In this document: one piece after another, positions 57,901 through 62,622 of the stretch
How positions within the stretch are numbered: the stretch's first letter is position 1
Layout: every line of letters starts with the position of its first letter
Origin: a virus
Strand: one strand, 5' to 3'
Virus record (IMG/VR): IMGVR_UViG_3300043803_000118
Span: 1-64,000 of that record
Length of the DNA: 64,000 nucleotides
Position numbers and translations under genes: made by a program
Notes under the pieces: generated by a model
What the model was told of the DNA's origin: nothing
What the model saw: the letters and a program-made list of their open reading frames with translations, nothing else
Databases searched by the model: none

Positions 57901-59556
57901 CCGCAGACACAAATAGTCAAAGGTCAGGGTGTTACTGGTCCTTATGAATTAAACGACAACTATTTGGGTGGTGACAACGTAGAAAATGCTATCGTTGAGA
58001 TAGATGGATTAAGAATTGATCCAGATGAGTATTCGTTCGACATTGGTAATCACAATATCTCATTTGCTACTCTGACACCTAGCGTAAACTCATACATCGG
58101 AGTGACTACTTACAATGACACAGAAAGACAATATCTGTTCACTACTCAATATGATACTTCAGATAAGCAAGTCACACCTATCAGTCTAGTGAATAATAAT
58201 ATCACGTTAGCAGAACCAACTGTACGTATCACTACAACCATACCGCATAACTTACAAACTAATGATATCGTTAGGATAGATGGATGTAATGGTGCACAGC
58301 AGTTGAATGATCACCCTGTATTCATTGTAGAAAAAGTTGACAACTATACAGTTAAAATCTTTGACTACATAGAAGGCATACCATTGAGCGCAAGCGGTCC
58401 TGTAAACATAGTAGATGCATATCTAGGCGGCGGTTTTATATGGAAGGCATATAGTTGGATATTAGAAAACAAGAGAACAACTCAAGCCGTCAGTAACGAA
58501 CTAGTTGTTGCTAGCGTAAGAGGTCTAGTATCCGGTACTCCAGTGTACTTCACAGAAGAAGGTAAACAACCCGGCGACAATCTAACATTGCCGCAACTCA
58601 TATATGGTCAAAAATACTATATCAAGGAAGTAAACGAATTTACAAATAAATTCAGCATATCAACTACTAGAAATGGTAGCGAACTTTCATTGTCAAATAT
58701 GTCTGGACTTGATATCGTAGTGACTCAGTGGGAACAAGATAATGTAGACAGATTGTGGGTAACAGTAAACGGTCGCCGCCTCGCATCAAGTAATCTAAGA
58801 TTGAATGACGCTAATGAAGTTAGCATCATATCACAAGTATTACCAGGCGATGCAGTAATAATCACAAGCATGATGCCTTCAGCAACTCCTGATACTAACA
58901 CTTATCTACAGATGGTAAATGCTAACGGTGAAGGTCAAGTATACAGAGCAAACTCTGATACTACTACTTGGTTAGAAGAATCAGTAGGAGAGTTCACTAC
59001 TACGATTAAAGTGGGAGATGTAAGCAGAGTAACTAATGTTGTTACTCAAACTAATACTACACCTACAGTATCTTCAGGTACTTACAATATCGTATTGTTA
59101 GCAAATAGAATTGATATCGCAGAAGTCAGAGTGTATAATAATAATCCTGCAAGATTGGGATATATCGATCAAGATTATTTGAGCATCAATGTTTCCGGAG
59201 TAGGGGCAGTGGTAGAAATACAGCCCGGTACTTGGATACAGACTGGTGATATATTGACTATCACTACATTAGAAGGTAAGATGATATATATCAACGGCGA
59301 ATACATGACTATCCTTAGCGTGGATCAGGCAGCAAACTTGATCGAAGTTCAAAGGGGCGCAGCCGGTTCTATGGTCAATGTCTATAGTCCTGTATATAGC
59401 ACAGTATATGGTCTTTTAGAACAGAACCGTATGACTCAGATAAATTATGATATAACTTGGAATAAAATTCCCGGAATTTATAATGCGACTGAGGGCGATC
59501 CGTTACAGATAGCAGATAGTTCACAAGCAAGATTCTTAAGAACGGATATAACGTAA
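39934..59556 (+). CDS. Giant 6540-residue baseplate/tail structural protein
   Basis: A single unbroken frame of 19.6 kb, about 31% of the window. The start (MTRIRTLEFLPGIFQTETNS, then SKFGYGVDAKDYYVTEPNKV) and its place one base after gp6 suggest it takes the role of T4 gp7 and perhaps of gp8 and gp10, none of which is found here. Visible modules: scattered LGTTxW repeats; a wedge-like core (about 1700-2450); six FG-GAP-like propeller blades (about 2805-3420); eight PIVF...YYV modules (about 4400-6250); and an Asp-box propeller (about 5410-5650) with STDGxxW motifs. Large repeat-built structural proteins are known after gp6 in marine T4-like phages. It has no upstream promoter or clear ribosome site and is probably coupled to gp6. 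Function is inferred. Confidence 0.88.
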   Translation: MTRIRTLEFLPGIFQTETNSQFLAATLDQLVNPPVTQTIQGFVGSKFGYGVDAKDYYVTEPNKVRRDYQLEPGVVFLKDNETTAYDFISYPGIIDSLKLQGAITSRNDELFESQFYSWDSFTNLDKIINYNQYYWLPDGPPAVIVAASTVFTENDYIVNSLPEAYNIRAVGAGVGTNNPTITLLRGGTYNFIVDQNTRFWIQGEPGVTGYSPTQPNLNTRDVYGVNNNGEDRGVVSFQVPQKDAQNEFNYPGNNTVGVVSTRPFSQINGARLADIGGIDGVTALNGRTVMFYNTGVTNEIGYVSSFFDQSAYDRNTGSISSPLTINASSINGLGAITVSNVSQLQIGQTVTFVGTGFGGIQAYNADVENAISTNSLIVGKKYFIDQVGTSNWINLGVASSAIVDAQIVGTQLRVYKTVSGSFSIGDTLNGSGVTTGTKILDFDEIATNNNYLNASSVTVGDSYLVRSFVDGAGNTTDFTAMGAPASGVINGSIVGTVLTVNSISSGAVNVGSYITGPGIVKGTYIVSQGTTANTYVINKTQVVTGPMTLQPSVNTLFTATAVGSGSGTVSIPTYTVSINQTVARSNINVYPIQEGTIFTAAANDAGNGFVIPFNPDIYYVTGINTGTNQITISQSLNGPTFLPTSPASGSMTVRINQGLYEQGFYTQVNDTFYTVVFLGDADDPVLSLRPAGSIPIEQKITPQYGTQYVGLHFVKNSTGVIQELPYISAPLDTLYYQDGTNPNRVGVIKLIENNETNLIDVDADILGKTNYTSKNGVVFTNGLKVSFDGDVIPRSYLSGEYYVEGVGTAIELISVTSLEVPEPFTTSTYSPYDILPYDIGPFDEGLNIPNNSDYITIARNSINKNAWARSNRWFHIQVIQATADYNDNSAILDEYAKSTNKAKRPILEFYPNLKLFNSGTIGKTAVDFVDTRTTNAFEYVENQQNYYPDVQTYTAYQGTVNSNNTPITVANLLIDQYYAIETLGSTSTVTWQSLGAIQDQDGGFEIGVEYIITDLGTTTQANWNFIAGTTTTPVSYSVGNKFTAKQSGTGTGNGTALKVLFQTSLAGVLNSDELASGQMYTITSLGTTQWNNIGYVGTPIIGGTFTASGPAIGTGTAIQGNGTVKQKTTTTVTIDPDHVTGTFSQGQWINDLRLNNPSALPIGTRILSIENTDPYQMTVYWPIPSNNIVSAVTSASFVASTKDNTDLLLFPGARVVFAADENLLIRNKIYVVGFNNTGSESYPVITLTEAEDGLVLENDMFSVEKGFSNKGKTFYFDSDEYKQAQQKQTVNQAPLFDIFDENGISYGDETVYNSSSFTGCKLFNYKISEGINDTILGFPISFSSINNVGDISFEVSLYTQQFDYIDNGSSVTSYVNNGFVYDYNTRDEYDRLIGWQTAVAPSTQYQVFQFEYVANDPALVLEPEQTFDYVVTVDVPQLSVDTTIWPSLEVYNNNNILTLGTDYTVENKIDSTVITIKLSEDIDTPIEVLILSNKVSADAYYTIPINLSNNPFNSNPDNVDIGDIRGHYQTIFDNNPDTSGVMFGSNNYRDLGNMVPWGNRIIQNSASLVLPGAFLRNPRHNLFDSLLFNSREYIKFKTLLVDTTDKLNIQQKYDPALILDLALDTITSVKSQDQPFFWSDMIPNKAPYISQTYNFNNQAETSVFPLSKIYDFSTANYDGVLVYLQRKIQGIVVTKQLVRGTDYVVSIDSPSVTVNVFLQTNDKIIVKEYNQTYGSYIPNTPTKLGLYPLYLPSVVLDNTYIEPTYFIQGHDGSYNKLYGDYNETLGMLVDFRDQVLLEFETRVYNNIKLSRTLPIETAEIVPGYFRDTALSYVEFTEIYSKNFLDWIGQNRLDYKTQLYNANDPYTYNYRDSSLKLDNSTVLQGYWRGIYEYLYDTSTPNLTPWDMIGYANKPVWWEDRYGPAPYTSNNLILWTDLQNGIDYNGGQPVVRTLYKRPGLLEIIPVDSQGELRQPIDAVIGNYNQLTFKRDWRVGDDAPVEYSYRKSSTYPFDLMRLEALLKPAAFFNLGADLDNYKYNAEFNQFLVNERNHLVPANIEIYGNGTAKTSYINWVVDYEKQLGVDATKNIKELLTNLDVRLVYRLAGFSDKTLLKFFVEKGTPESRNSSLLIPDESYQILLYQNQPMTKLIYSGVVVQKMQEGYAVFGNSQTTAFFKILKPILNGPKKRVTVQDATVNVADNYSSEEEIVPYGTIYYSLQDVSQFLMSYGAWLTANGAVFDDQIQNVAITWNQMVAEFLYWTQTGFIDGSIITLNPSARKLTIDKESQVVQPLTYDNSNFVLNNNMYPIQNKDLSIFRDGTRFSISPLNEGDAVSYGQFSLSNIEHAVVFQNETLFNDTIYNLESGLKQNRIYVRGTKSGEWNGTLFASGFIYNQDNIQEWVPGLKYTKGAIIKYKNKYFTALKIVQPNLKFKEDEWKETDYDEVQKGLLPNSSTRSYESALYYNANKANLEQDADLLSFSLIGFRPREYMASADLTDITQVNVYKNLIREKGTLNAVKAFKGANLPQGGIDYDVYENWAIMQGTFGGTLNDNFVQFRLKESNLSNNPSIVGITDGNDIEGAQQLVPLYSLFNYGRPVTDPNILPEVTSDIPSATFPTAGYVNVNDVKMSAYFYSNLPTAVGKDGLTVSLSQLNVGDYVWLADYKASWQIMTPSSVGRVLLVRNNLNGTSTVRFADNHNLNRYDIFAIINFDGSVNGYYVANNIIGPKEVLITLTLSPSVRAVVGEGAALRFASQRVTKPGNVQNLPLLNNEFTKNTVWVDENNDGGWAVYRKNINFKYQREFTKENSQKFGSAVAYTPLIDYLFSDPNLGKVYRYQFDATTGDYDLDEILSGVTTFGTTIVHEQNIVAISQPENTPKVSLYTVNDTRVTDNIILYQEILASSIGASITNFGKGLALSGDTNWLFISDYNENPIGTRNKVHVLRKRNQIIDVDNTTVLDAAATYQILDPGTVNWVDLALEPIANETGIYLKWDGTTTPTGEGTAIRCDYQYVATIDGDATIDRFGYSLSTNNDGTILVVGAPSKDLDVVNQGRSYVYNRLVQNYEVPIGTTAPLTFTLAWSPTVGLPLTVSKNGIVIDPSDYSFSGTTFIFTGTYAVGDIITVSGNQFVKIQEMNVSEDNTRIGPQFGHCVDSNTFATEILIGAPFYISSINSEGSVTRYTNGSARFGTITSTSDVNVTTTRQLLINGYLVSIPAGNASAAASAINNATITNVVASANGSKLTISLINSNLALSNQELLISVTNNVTLSELGFQLYAKTQTILNPHLTGPSQFGTVIKFNEHNSVAISAPSGTRYALTTFDFIDDENYQNDTIFDNNSTQFLDSFANAGAVYAYDYLSNYNESLLNIGNYTYAQSVNDTSLDYGAQPRYGSALDWSAGRIVIGSPDYRPEDLDGQVVIYDNTLGTTNWIVLRQTSPVVDIDKVYNVQLFSAETNNTLSNLDYMDPLQGKLLGAIRQNIDVISNIDPAGYNNSAATATLVWGEAQLGTIWFDTSNIRYVDYHQNDNSYNARYWGSLFPGSDVAVYSWVGSTVQPSAYTGPGTPKDISSYTVQTVLNSSNTIVPVYYFWVRNTGIIYNGKSLSDINITQYLINPKSSGISYMAPVRPDAVALYNVKPFLNSNDTVLQLGYSTGSQDNPAHQQFTLIRQDFPDDFLPGVPGTRGYVTPQTLYDRLLDSMSGVDETGAVVPDPFLPKAVQSGVLARPRQSFFYNRYKAIQNYLQYANTIMALYPISEIRSFNFLNTSGRYYDTTDYWENINWWAPGYDNNTKAVLQVQVYADLSTLEVSIGTIVTVAQNSNGSAETYRYDGEGVWTRIGLQNGTIRFKDELYDYSAAGYGFGGTFYDTDSFDVFPSEETRWIIRALNEQIYTSELLIYRNKSLILLFEYIQEETIENQNYLPWLNKTSLIDVSHKVRELRELKNFVSDNEQFLEGYINETKPYHVVIKEFSFDYERTDVYPGTLTDFDLPATYDTNIDKFVSPELVYSNPNTDYEFLPDDSVWTNEKYTEWFNNYGVSLTGQENYHIAKLESYLTLSSQNMIVDNPQGFPVNGTVIIGEEKISYANVDRGTGLITGLTRGVDQTTITDHLPGAQIRIDLPGVLVLDTGRNYANPPRILASIDTTIYPEPKQEAVLEAVMSLGSVVAINVIDPGQGYAVTPEIVIDPAERFSFNSSNVSVANNTIDIYAPILVTGDLVRYVEGTENVGGLANKQYYYINVLSSSPTTTLALYTTYADALNDNNRVKFLTQGTGTQNFEFGARAVPITSSTPIRENNITLRFDRTTYNTQVSDWTANTFYGSEFVSYTLEGASSEVSLASVQPDINRILSSAQGTAFPIVNITNDRDIEWSSFERSIDYIVSNNEIKLVYTSSPGDENPSGSTVGFTIGMPVKFTGVTGPQIIAGQTYYISEIVSLSGFKISLTQGGSTLALTPNSYLDMKMFTAQVIDTAEITTIYSGYRNVTATTQSNDAVKVELTAIGTGGTNGLYTNLPVYFTGTIFGGLEADKIYYVVSVLGSELFTLSETPDPATVRVLEMNAASQIIVQNTNGLEVNDPIVFDSMSINGEAVDTFGNIQRQVIYYIKSIGINVITISTTPGGSTFNTGVVAPANGNYCFITSQASVKQLTNATGSCTMVVSLPVSPGQVDGQKFTFYPTSQHYADITAPNLTYGNLLQKNIEQTLSDNDVAFSSNRTGLYTGFPFTVSATVGANIPSNIGGLQSGKTYYAYDIGNVEIVCQSSTSSTLVYNASFTGTTMNVTSITSGSGVLYPGTLVTGTGVQTNTYIKSYISGTGGVGTYEISKDYFVPVVTTDTTSVTGILTVATDYNTNMIYEGMPIVFSLIPLGGIVSGFTYYVRHIISGTRFTVSQVKDEASISLTVSNGTMLGTGSPSLKAYLPLGSLTTGYKYVIRDVGDGTPSTAWSTIGATYINNVATLTPGQKIIIYTTGTTNWNIIAGTTGVTYNVNDILTVENPGILTVGAGTAFIAEFTATGTGSLTDAGSATVVLAASGDTATLDQEIIADPTFDVGYILGGYSVVINNGGLGFTQNNTITIPGTLLGGTTPDNDLTLTVSRINAIEAGAFSWSLPRESDGEITKVIESGTPIGTATNYFLKVTGTNTFKVYSDPLMQLPVSGINFPYQGFTQKNVTQISATSITMSNVTGLAVNDNIVFTNLPTGLSIVEGQTYYVRSIISNNITIATEPGGTAITVGTAGPFTTNYPVATKPGSFMLLPEPFAFTPSIVKYNNRVWMCIVSNNDDEFVFGKWEQLNSGDRRLNALDRAKGYYDPDVNMPGTDLTQLFTGLTYPNTTYKGNAFEPDQQYPIDTRLVDTPFDPTQVNVPAIEWDGQNYIAPANLPNYAAVIADIEIQDEWLLSTLANQTLSLTDITKGDDVYLMTSANSPTPLFKSVDKVRWSTNGFVVPIGTPPESADFFKVRLIAAGIPLNAVTYHDGLYVAVGKSILTSTDTTMWYERFRFPIFDQFRDLFDVSYVETTAFSGYIAVGVDLLNDALILRSTDGEFWTRVTGLNDRTLKGVASGFNTIYVVGTSAGLLTSPDGVVWQQVSLPGSPSDFNAVTFADNTLVIVGNGGRVYVSTDGVNFTQKFTGTPQNLNDVMYVEERDQWTIVGNNNTILQTQNIAANPVTWDITQVFSSPDPDYTVQGDPFLSGYGPEEMVPGIVSDQLTMIVNTRAGTTWPATEYAHVGYNVVSTEYTIDTVTNKYSFNGIVQDPAYINVFLVNNGTSRTLYSGLNSPNLTYTVDWVNKTVSLGNYVFATGDTLRIDVYEVGNGDQLVKSSTYDDPIELNLTTGFSEIALDCNYNNVGYSSGGIVLPNTSGELYAKPAVFHNGVLLNSGLTNYVLSTQASTHYITTYSTQGLLVDQPIVFSDTIFGGITPNTTYYVRGIINATQFTIKDAAGDPIYLTTASGSAIFVTNDFAVGIANNQINAKVIFAKNYSKVTDYLSYSFFGPSEPIQYGFTIPQTQIVKGQGVTGPYELNDNYLGGDNVENAIVEIDGLRIDPDEYSFDIGNHNISFATLTPSVNSYIGVTTYNDTERQYLFTTQYDTSDKQVTPISLVNNNITLAEPTVRITTTIPHNLQTNDIVRIDGCNGAQQLNDHPVFIVEKVDNYTVKIFDYIEGIPLSASGPVNIVDAYLGGGFIWKAYSWILENKRTTQAVSNELVVASVRGLVSGTPVYFTEEGKQPGDNLTLPQLIYGQKYYIKEVNEFTNKFSISTTRNGSELSLSNMSGLDIVVTQWEQDNVDRLWVTVNGRRLASSNLRLNDANEVSIISQVLPGDAVIITSMMPSATPDTNTYLQMVNANGEGQVYRANSDTTTWLEESVGEFTTTIKVGDVSRVTNVVTQTNTTPTVSSGTYNIVLLANRIDIAEVRVYNNNPARLGYIDQDYLSINVSGVGAVVEIQPGTWIQTGDILTITTLEGKMIYINGEYMTILSVDQAANLIEVQRGAAGSMVNVYSPVYSTVYGLLEQNRMTQINYDITWNKIPGIYNATEGDPLQIADSSQARFLRTDIT
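48358..50190 (+). repeat. FG-GAP-like beta-propeller region of the giant protein
   Basis: Six blade-start motifs at residues about 2808 (FGSAVAYT), 2907 (FGKGLALSGD), 3020 (FGYSLSTNNDG), 3143 (FGHCVDSN), 3289 (FGTVIKFNE) and 3385 (YGSALDWS). Several are followed by VVGAP, IGAP, ISAP or IGSP about 10 residues on, the FG...GAP signature. Spacing of 95-145 residues means the blades carry insertions. Confidence 0.7.
53131..58690 (+). repeat. Eight dispersed PIVF...YYV modules in the giant protein
   Basis: The pattern P-(I/V)-x-F, a short loop often with GG(I/L), Y-Y-(V/I/A), then a beta-strand ending F-x-(I/V/L) occurs at residues about 4400, 4505, 4567, 4712, 4847, 5180, 5892 and 6204. Examples are TIFGGITPNTTYYVRGII and TIFGGLEADKIYYVVSVL. 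DNA copies are diverged. Confidence 0.65.
56168..56880 (+). repeat. Asp-box (BNR-like) beta-propeller region of the giant protein
   Basis: About five repeats between residues 5410 and 5650 in which a strand (YVAVGK, YIAVGV, YVVGTS, LVIVGN, WTIVGN) is followed by an Asp-box-like turn (STDTTMWY, STDGEFWT, SPDGVVWQ, STDGVNFT). This is a sialidase/YCF48-type propeller signature, possibly a glycan- or receptor-binding head. Confidence 0.7.
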
Positions 59557-59721
59557 ATGATAAATAAATCTATAGGACAAAATTTGAAACCAGACGAGAA
59601 AAAAGAGGAAGTAAATTCCAAAAAACCCAACGAAAATAGCGGGGTTTATCTGTCGTCACATGTTAAGATTTTTGACCCTAACACGAAAGAGATTTTTGTG
59701 CAGAAGAGGGCTGACGATTAA
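59557..59721 (+). CDS. 54-residue conserved small protein
   Basis: ATG at 59557 directly follows the giant gene's stop and the TAA at 59719-59721 is followed at once by the next ATG, so the frame fits its gap exactly. The first 30 residues are Lys/Glu/Asn-rich; the end (VKIFDPNTKEIFVQKRAD) matches the start of the next protein (LKIYDPNSMEVFVDKKNA) in 11 of 18 positions. A duplicated beta-hairpin or capping motif is likely. A late promoter box overlaps its start codon, so transcripts from that box would lack its ATG and it would depend on read-through from upstream. Function unknown. Confidence 0.65.
   Translation: MINKSIGQNLKPDEKKEEVNSKKPNENSGVYLSSHVKIFDPNTKEIFVQKRADD
59559..59566 (+). promoter_or_regulatory. 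Late promoter GATAAATA overlapping the small gene's start
   Basis: GATAAATA shares its G with the ATG at 59557-59559. The predicted start near 59572 gives a 150-nt leader for the gene at 59722. Confidence 0.6.
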
Positions 59722-60336
59722 ATGATCACATTAAGTTACAAAATTGAGGGTTTCTTGAAAATCTACGATCCAAATTCAATGGAAGTTTTCGTAGATAAAA
59801 AGAACGCCATCAACTACGAGAATATGAGTGAAGCACTTGCTGACACATTAAGCAATCGTGGTTACGGTGAGATTTATCAGATGGCCTTCGGTAACGGAGG
59901 TGCTAGCGTAGATGAAACAGGTATTATCACATACCTTCCCCCGAATACAACGGGGCAAAATGCTGCTCTTTATAACGAAACCTACGCAAAGATTGTTGAC
60001 GATACCAGTGTTTTCAACTTAGATCCCACAAGAAATAAGATGACAGTGAATCATACTTCAGGTAGATTATATACTGATATTTTAGTTCAATGCTTGTTGG
60101 ATTACGGTGAGCCTGCAGGACAAGGTGCTTTTGATAATAGCACACAAACGGATTCTAGTTTTATATTTGACGAATTAGGACTATTAGCGAATTACGGCAC
60201 TGATAACAACGGTGAAGTCATAACTAGACTTTTGACCCATGTTATCTTTCACCCGGTTCAAAAATCACTAAACCGTCAAATTCAGATAGATTATACTGTG
60301 AGAATACAAAGTCTCACAAACCAGATCACTATATAA
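59722..60336 (+). CDS. Conserved virion structural protein
   Basis: 204 residues. N-terminal LKIYDPNSMEVFVDKKNAIN followed by a region with ALADTLSNRGYGEIYQMAFG and a C-terminal FDELGLLANYG, LLTHVIFHPVQKSLNRQIQI, DYTVRIQSL segment. I recall similar proteins in the structural blocks of marine T4-like phages, but no biochemical role is known to me. Its place after the giant wedge protein and before fibre-type proteins suggests a baseplate or connector part. The ATG directly abuts the previous stop. Confidence 0.75.
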   Translation: MITLSYKIEGFLKIYDPNSMEVFVDKKNAINYENMSEALADTLSNRGYGEIYQMAFGNGGASVDETGIITYLPPNTTGQNAALYNETYAKIVDDTSVFNLDPTRNKMTVNHTSGRLYTDILVQCLLDYGEPAGQGAFDNSTQTDSSFIFDELGLLANYGTDNNGEVITRLLTHVIFHPVQKSLNRQIQIDYTVRIQSLTNQITI

Positions 60337-60338
60337 GA

Positions 60339-60346
60339 GATAAATA
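60339..60346 (+). promoter_or_regulatory. Late promoter GATAAATA
   Basis: GATAAATA 2 bp after the previous stop; predicted start near 60352, 16-nt leader with GGAG before the ATG at 60368. Confidence 0.7.
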
Positions 60347-60367
60347 AGATAGCGGAGTTATTTTACT

Positions 60368-61297
60368 ATGGCATATACGATTGTTAAAAGCGACGGAACT
60401 GTATTGACGACCATCGCCGATGGCACTATCAATACGGATTCTACATCACTAGGTCTACCTGGTAGAAACTACGCTGGATATGGACAGTCTTTAGACACTA
60501 ATTTCGTCCATGTATTAGAGAATTTTGCAGACAGCACCCCACCCGCTAATCCATTACGCGGTCAGTTATGGTTCAATACCAATGATAACACATTGCGTGT
60601 ATGCCCGTCTGACGGCGAAGCAGTAGCGAGTGAGTGGTTGATATTAGCATCAACAAGTAGCACCGGAACAACAACTTTTGGTAGCGTCACAGTAACAGGT
60701 AATCTAGCAGCCAATAACGCTACATTCACTAACAATCTTACTGCCGCTTCTATAGACACTATCAATATCTCTGTATCAGGCAATGCTAATATTGCTACAG
60801 GTAACATAACTGCATTACGCACAACTAGCATCACTACAGGTGGTGTAGGAATTAACGGTTCTATCACAGGTATATGGCAACTAGTCGGAGCATCAAGATT
60901 GCAAGCGACATATGCTGACTTGGCAGAACGTTTCGAATCTGAGACTGCTTTAGAGCCGGGCACAGTAGTAGAACTGGGCGGTAAGAAAGAGATTAGAGCA
61001 GTTCGATATGAACTATCAGAAGACGTATTCGGAGTGATTTCTGATACGGCAGCATACTTGATGAACAGCGGTGCAGGAAGCGATGAAACACATCCTCCGG
61101 TTGCTGTGTCAGGAAGGGTAAAAGTTAAAGTCACAGGAAAAGTGGTCAAAGGACAACGATTAGTCAGTGCAGGCCAGGGTTTTGCTAGGGCTGCTATTGA
61201 CGGTGAGGCCAATGCTTTCAATACTATAGGTCGTAGTTTGCAGGACAAGGTTACTGAAGACGAGGGCACGGTCGAAGCCATCGTCATCATAAGATAA
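60368..61297 (+). CDS. Fibre or tip protein with a G2-peptidase/chaperone-like C-terminus
   Basis: 309 residues. The N-terminal domain (LGLPGRNYAGYGQSLDTNFV, then NPLRGQLWFNTND) is a tail-attachment module; a short fibre-type repeat (VTVTGNLAANNATFTNNL) follows; the C-terminal 130 residues run YADLAERFES, LEPGTVVELGGKKE, DVFGVISDTAAYLMN, VAVSGRVKVKVTGKVVKGQR and end VEAIVIIR. This C-terminal pattern is like the peptidase G2/intramolecular chaperone domains that trimerise phage fibres and may be cut off. I cannot identify a catalytic residue with certainty. Probably a short fibre. Confidence 0.75.
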   Translation: MAYTIVKSDGTVLTTIADGTINTDSTSLGLPGRNYAGYGQSLDTNFVHVLENFADSTPPANPLRGQLWFNTNDNTLRVCPSDGEAVASEWLILASTSSTGTTTFGSVTVTGNLAANNATFTNNLTAASIDTINISVSGNANIATGNITALRTTSITTGGVGINGSITGIWQLVGASRLQATYADLAERFESETALEPGTVVELGGKKEIRAVRYELSEDVFGVISDTAAYLMNSGAGSDETHPPVAVSGRVKVKVTGKVVKGQRLVSAGQGFARAAIDGEANAFNTIGRSLQDKVTEDEGTVEAIVIIR

Positions 61298-61300
61298 ATA
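61293..61300 (+). promoter_or_regulatory. Late promoter GATAAATA overlapping a stop codon
   Basis: The TAA stop of the preceding gene (61295-61297) lies within the box. Predicted start near 61306; leader 24 nt with TAGGAA. Confidence 0.7.
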
Positions 61301-61329
61301 AGATTATAAATTGGTAGGAATTTTAAAAC

Positions 61330-62262
61330 ATGTCATACGCACAATATAACTTGATTGAAGCATCGGATTATAATAACCTTACAGGTGGTCCGACATCAAC
61401 CACAGCAAGCACATTAAATGTTACTTGGGCAGGAGGCACCGGTAACGCAGGTTATGGTCAGACTGCTGAAGCAAACGTTGCCATTGGTGACATAGTAAGT
61501 GCCGCAAAATGGGCTAACCTAGTTAATAAGACGTCCAATATAGCGACTCACCAAGGCACATCGATCACTAGCGTAAGCGCACCAGTAGCCGGCGGTTTGA
61601 TACAATACGTTTCTGCTATTCCTACTAACTTAACAACAGTTTATAACGCAAGACTAAATGCCCAGACAGTAGGCAGCACTACTGCTAGCACAGCAACTCG
61701 CGCAACAACATGGTCAACAGGATTGACATTCACACATACTGCAACATTTGCTAACGCAGATGCCGCACGTTATTTCTTTAATGCGGGTGGTTCATTAAAA
61801 ATCACTTGCTCACATCCAGGTTCAACTGGAATTGACTTGCTATTCAATAATCTAGCAAGTAATGTAGGTACAATAGTATTAAGTTCACCTGTCAGTGGTT
61901 CTATCACAGTAGCCAGCGTGACATATAACGGTGTTACTCAAGTAGGCGGTAACGCAGGTGGAAGTGGCGCACAGACTATTGCTACAAATTCTGGCTTCTA
62001 TGCATTGACTGGTGCTAATACTCAACTCTTTAATAAAGTAGCATCTACTGGTCCTGCGGCTTATCTCTCTTCATATATAAGAGTGATCGGAGCATACACA
62101 TCACCAGTTGTTACGTTGTACACAGTATGGGATGAAGTCCCTGATGGATACACTGCGGCTTTAGGTACTGCGGTCACGTTGACTGCACAAGCACCTGAAA
62201 CGACAAATCTATCCAATACTTGGGGTACAATTTCACTTGCTAGTTCAGTAGCCGGCTCATAA
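61330..62262 (+). CDS. Virion structural protein, beta-rich
   Basis: 310 residues. The N-terminal half has VTWAGGTGNAGYGQTAEANV, then VSAAKWANLVNKTSN and HQGTSITSV; the second half is a Thr/Ser/Ala-rich beta domain (FTHTATFANADAARYFFNAG, LDLLFNN-like and TVWDEVPDGYTAALGTAVTL). I recall this type next to fibre genes in marine myophages. No enzyme motif is visible. A late promoter and an AGGA ribosome site precede it, and no terminator follows within the 54-bp gap. Probably a minor tail or fibre-tip protein. Confidence 0.7.
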   Translation: MSYAQYNLIEASDYNNLTGGPTSTTASTLNVTWAGGTGNAGYGQTAEANVAIGDIVSAAKWANLVNKTSNIATHQGTSITSVSAPVAGGLIQYVSAIPTNLTTVYNARLNAQTVGSTTASTATRATTWSTGLTFTHTATFANADAARYFFNAGGSLKITCSHPGSTGIDLLFNNLASNVGTIVLSSPVSGSITVASVTYNGVTQVGGNAGGSGAQTIATNSGFYALTGANTQLFNKVASTGPAAYLSSYIRVIGAYTSPVVTLYTVWDEVPDGYTAALGTAVTLTAQAPETTNLSNTWGTISLASSVAGS

Positions 62263-62287
62263 TTTTTTAAGTACCCTATAATATCCA

Positions 62288-62295
62288 TCTAAATA
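62288..62295 (+). promoter_or_regulatory. Late-promoter-like box TCTAAATA
   Basis: TCTAAATA; the predicted start near 62301 puts GAGGAG at the very 5' end of a 16-nt leader before the ATG at 62317. Confidence 0.5.
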
Positions 62296-62316
62296 CTCGC
62301 GAGGAGTATATTAAGC

Positions 62317-62622
62317 ATGGATATCAATACACTTTTGGCTGACGCCAAAGCCCGTTTCAGTCACAATTCAGCAAAGCATTATCTAAAAGAGAAATACAAT
62401 TCAAAATTAACCTTTGCCGATCAAGGTGGATTATGGAAGGCTGATAAAGAAACTATCAGCGTATTAAATGCATTCGATTCGGAAAGAGTTGTCATTATGG
62501 ACACCTTCGAAAATCCAGTAGAAGTAGATAGAAAAGAATTATTAAGAAAGTTGACTGCTATCTATAACGAAACTATGTCAGCATGGGTCGCTGAGTTAAA
62601 GGAATTAGAGGGTAAACGATGA
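62317..62622 (+). CDS. Conserved small phage protein
   Basis: 101 residues: MDINTLLADAKARFSHNSAK followed by HYLKEKYNSKLTFADQGGLW, then a short segment with DTFENPVEVDRKELLRKL and a helical end. Proteins of this type are, from memory, shared among marine T4-like phages without a known function. It is soluble, mixed alpha/beta, without cysteines. Strong ribosome site GAGGAG. Its stop overlaps the glycosyltransferase-like gene by 4 bp, so the two are likely co-translated. Confidence 0.75.
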   Translation: MDINTLLADAKARFSHNSAKHYLKEKYNSKLTFADQGGLWKADKETISVLNAFDSERVVIMDTFENPVEVDRKELLRKLTAIYNETMSAWVAELKELEGKR

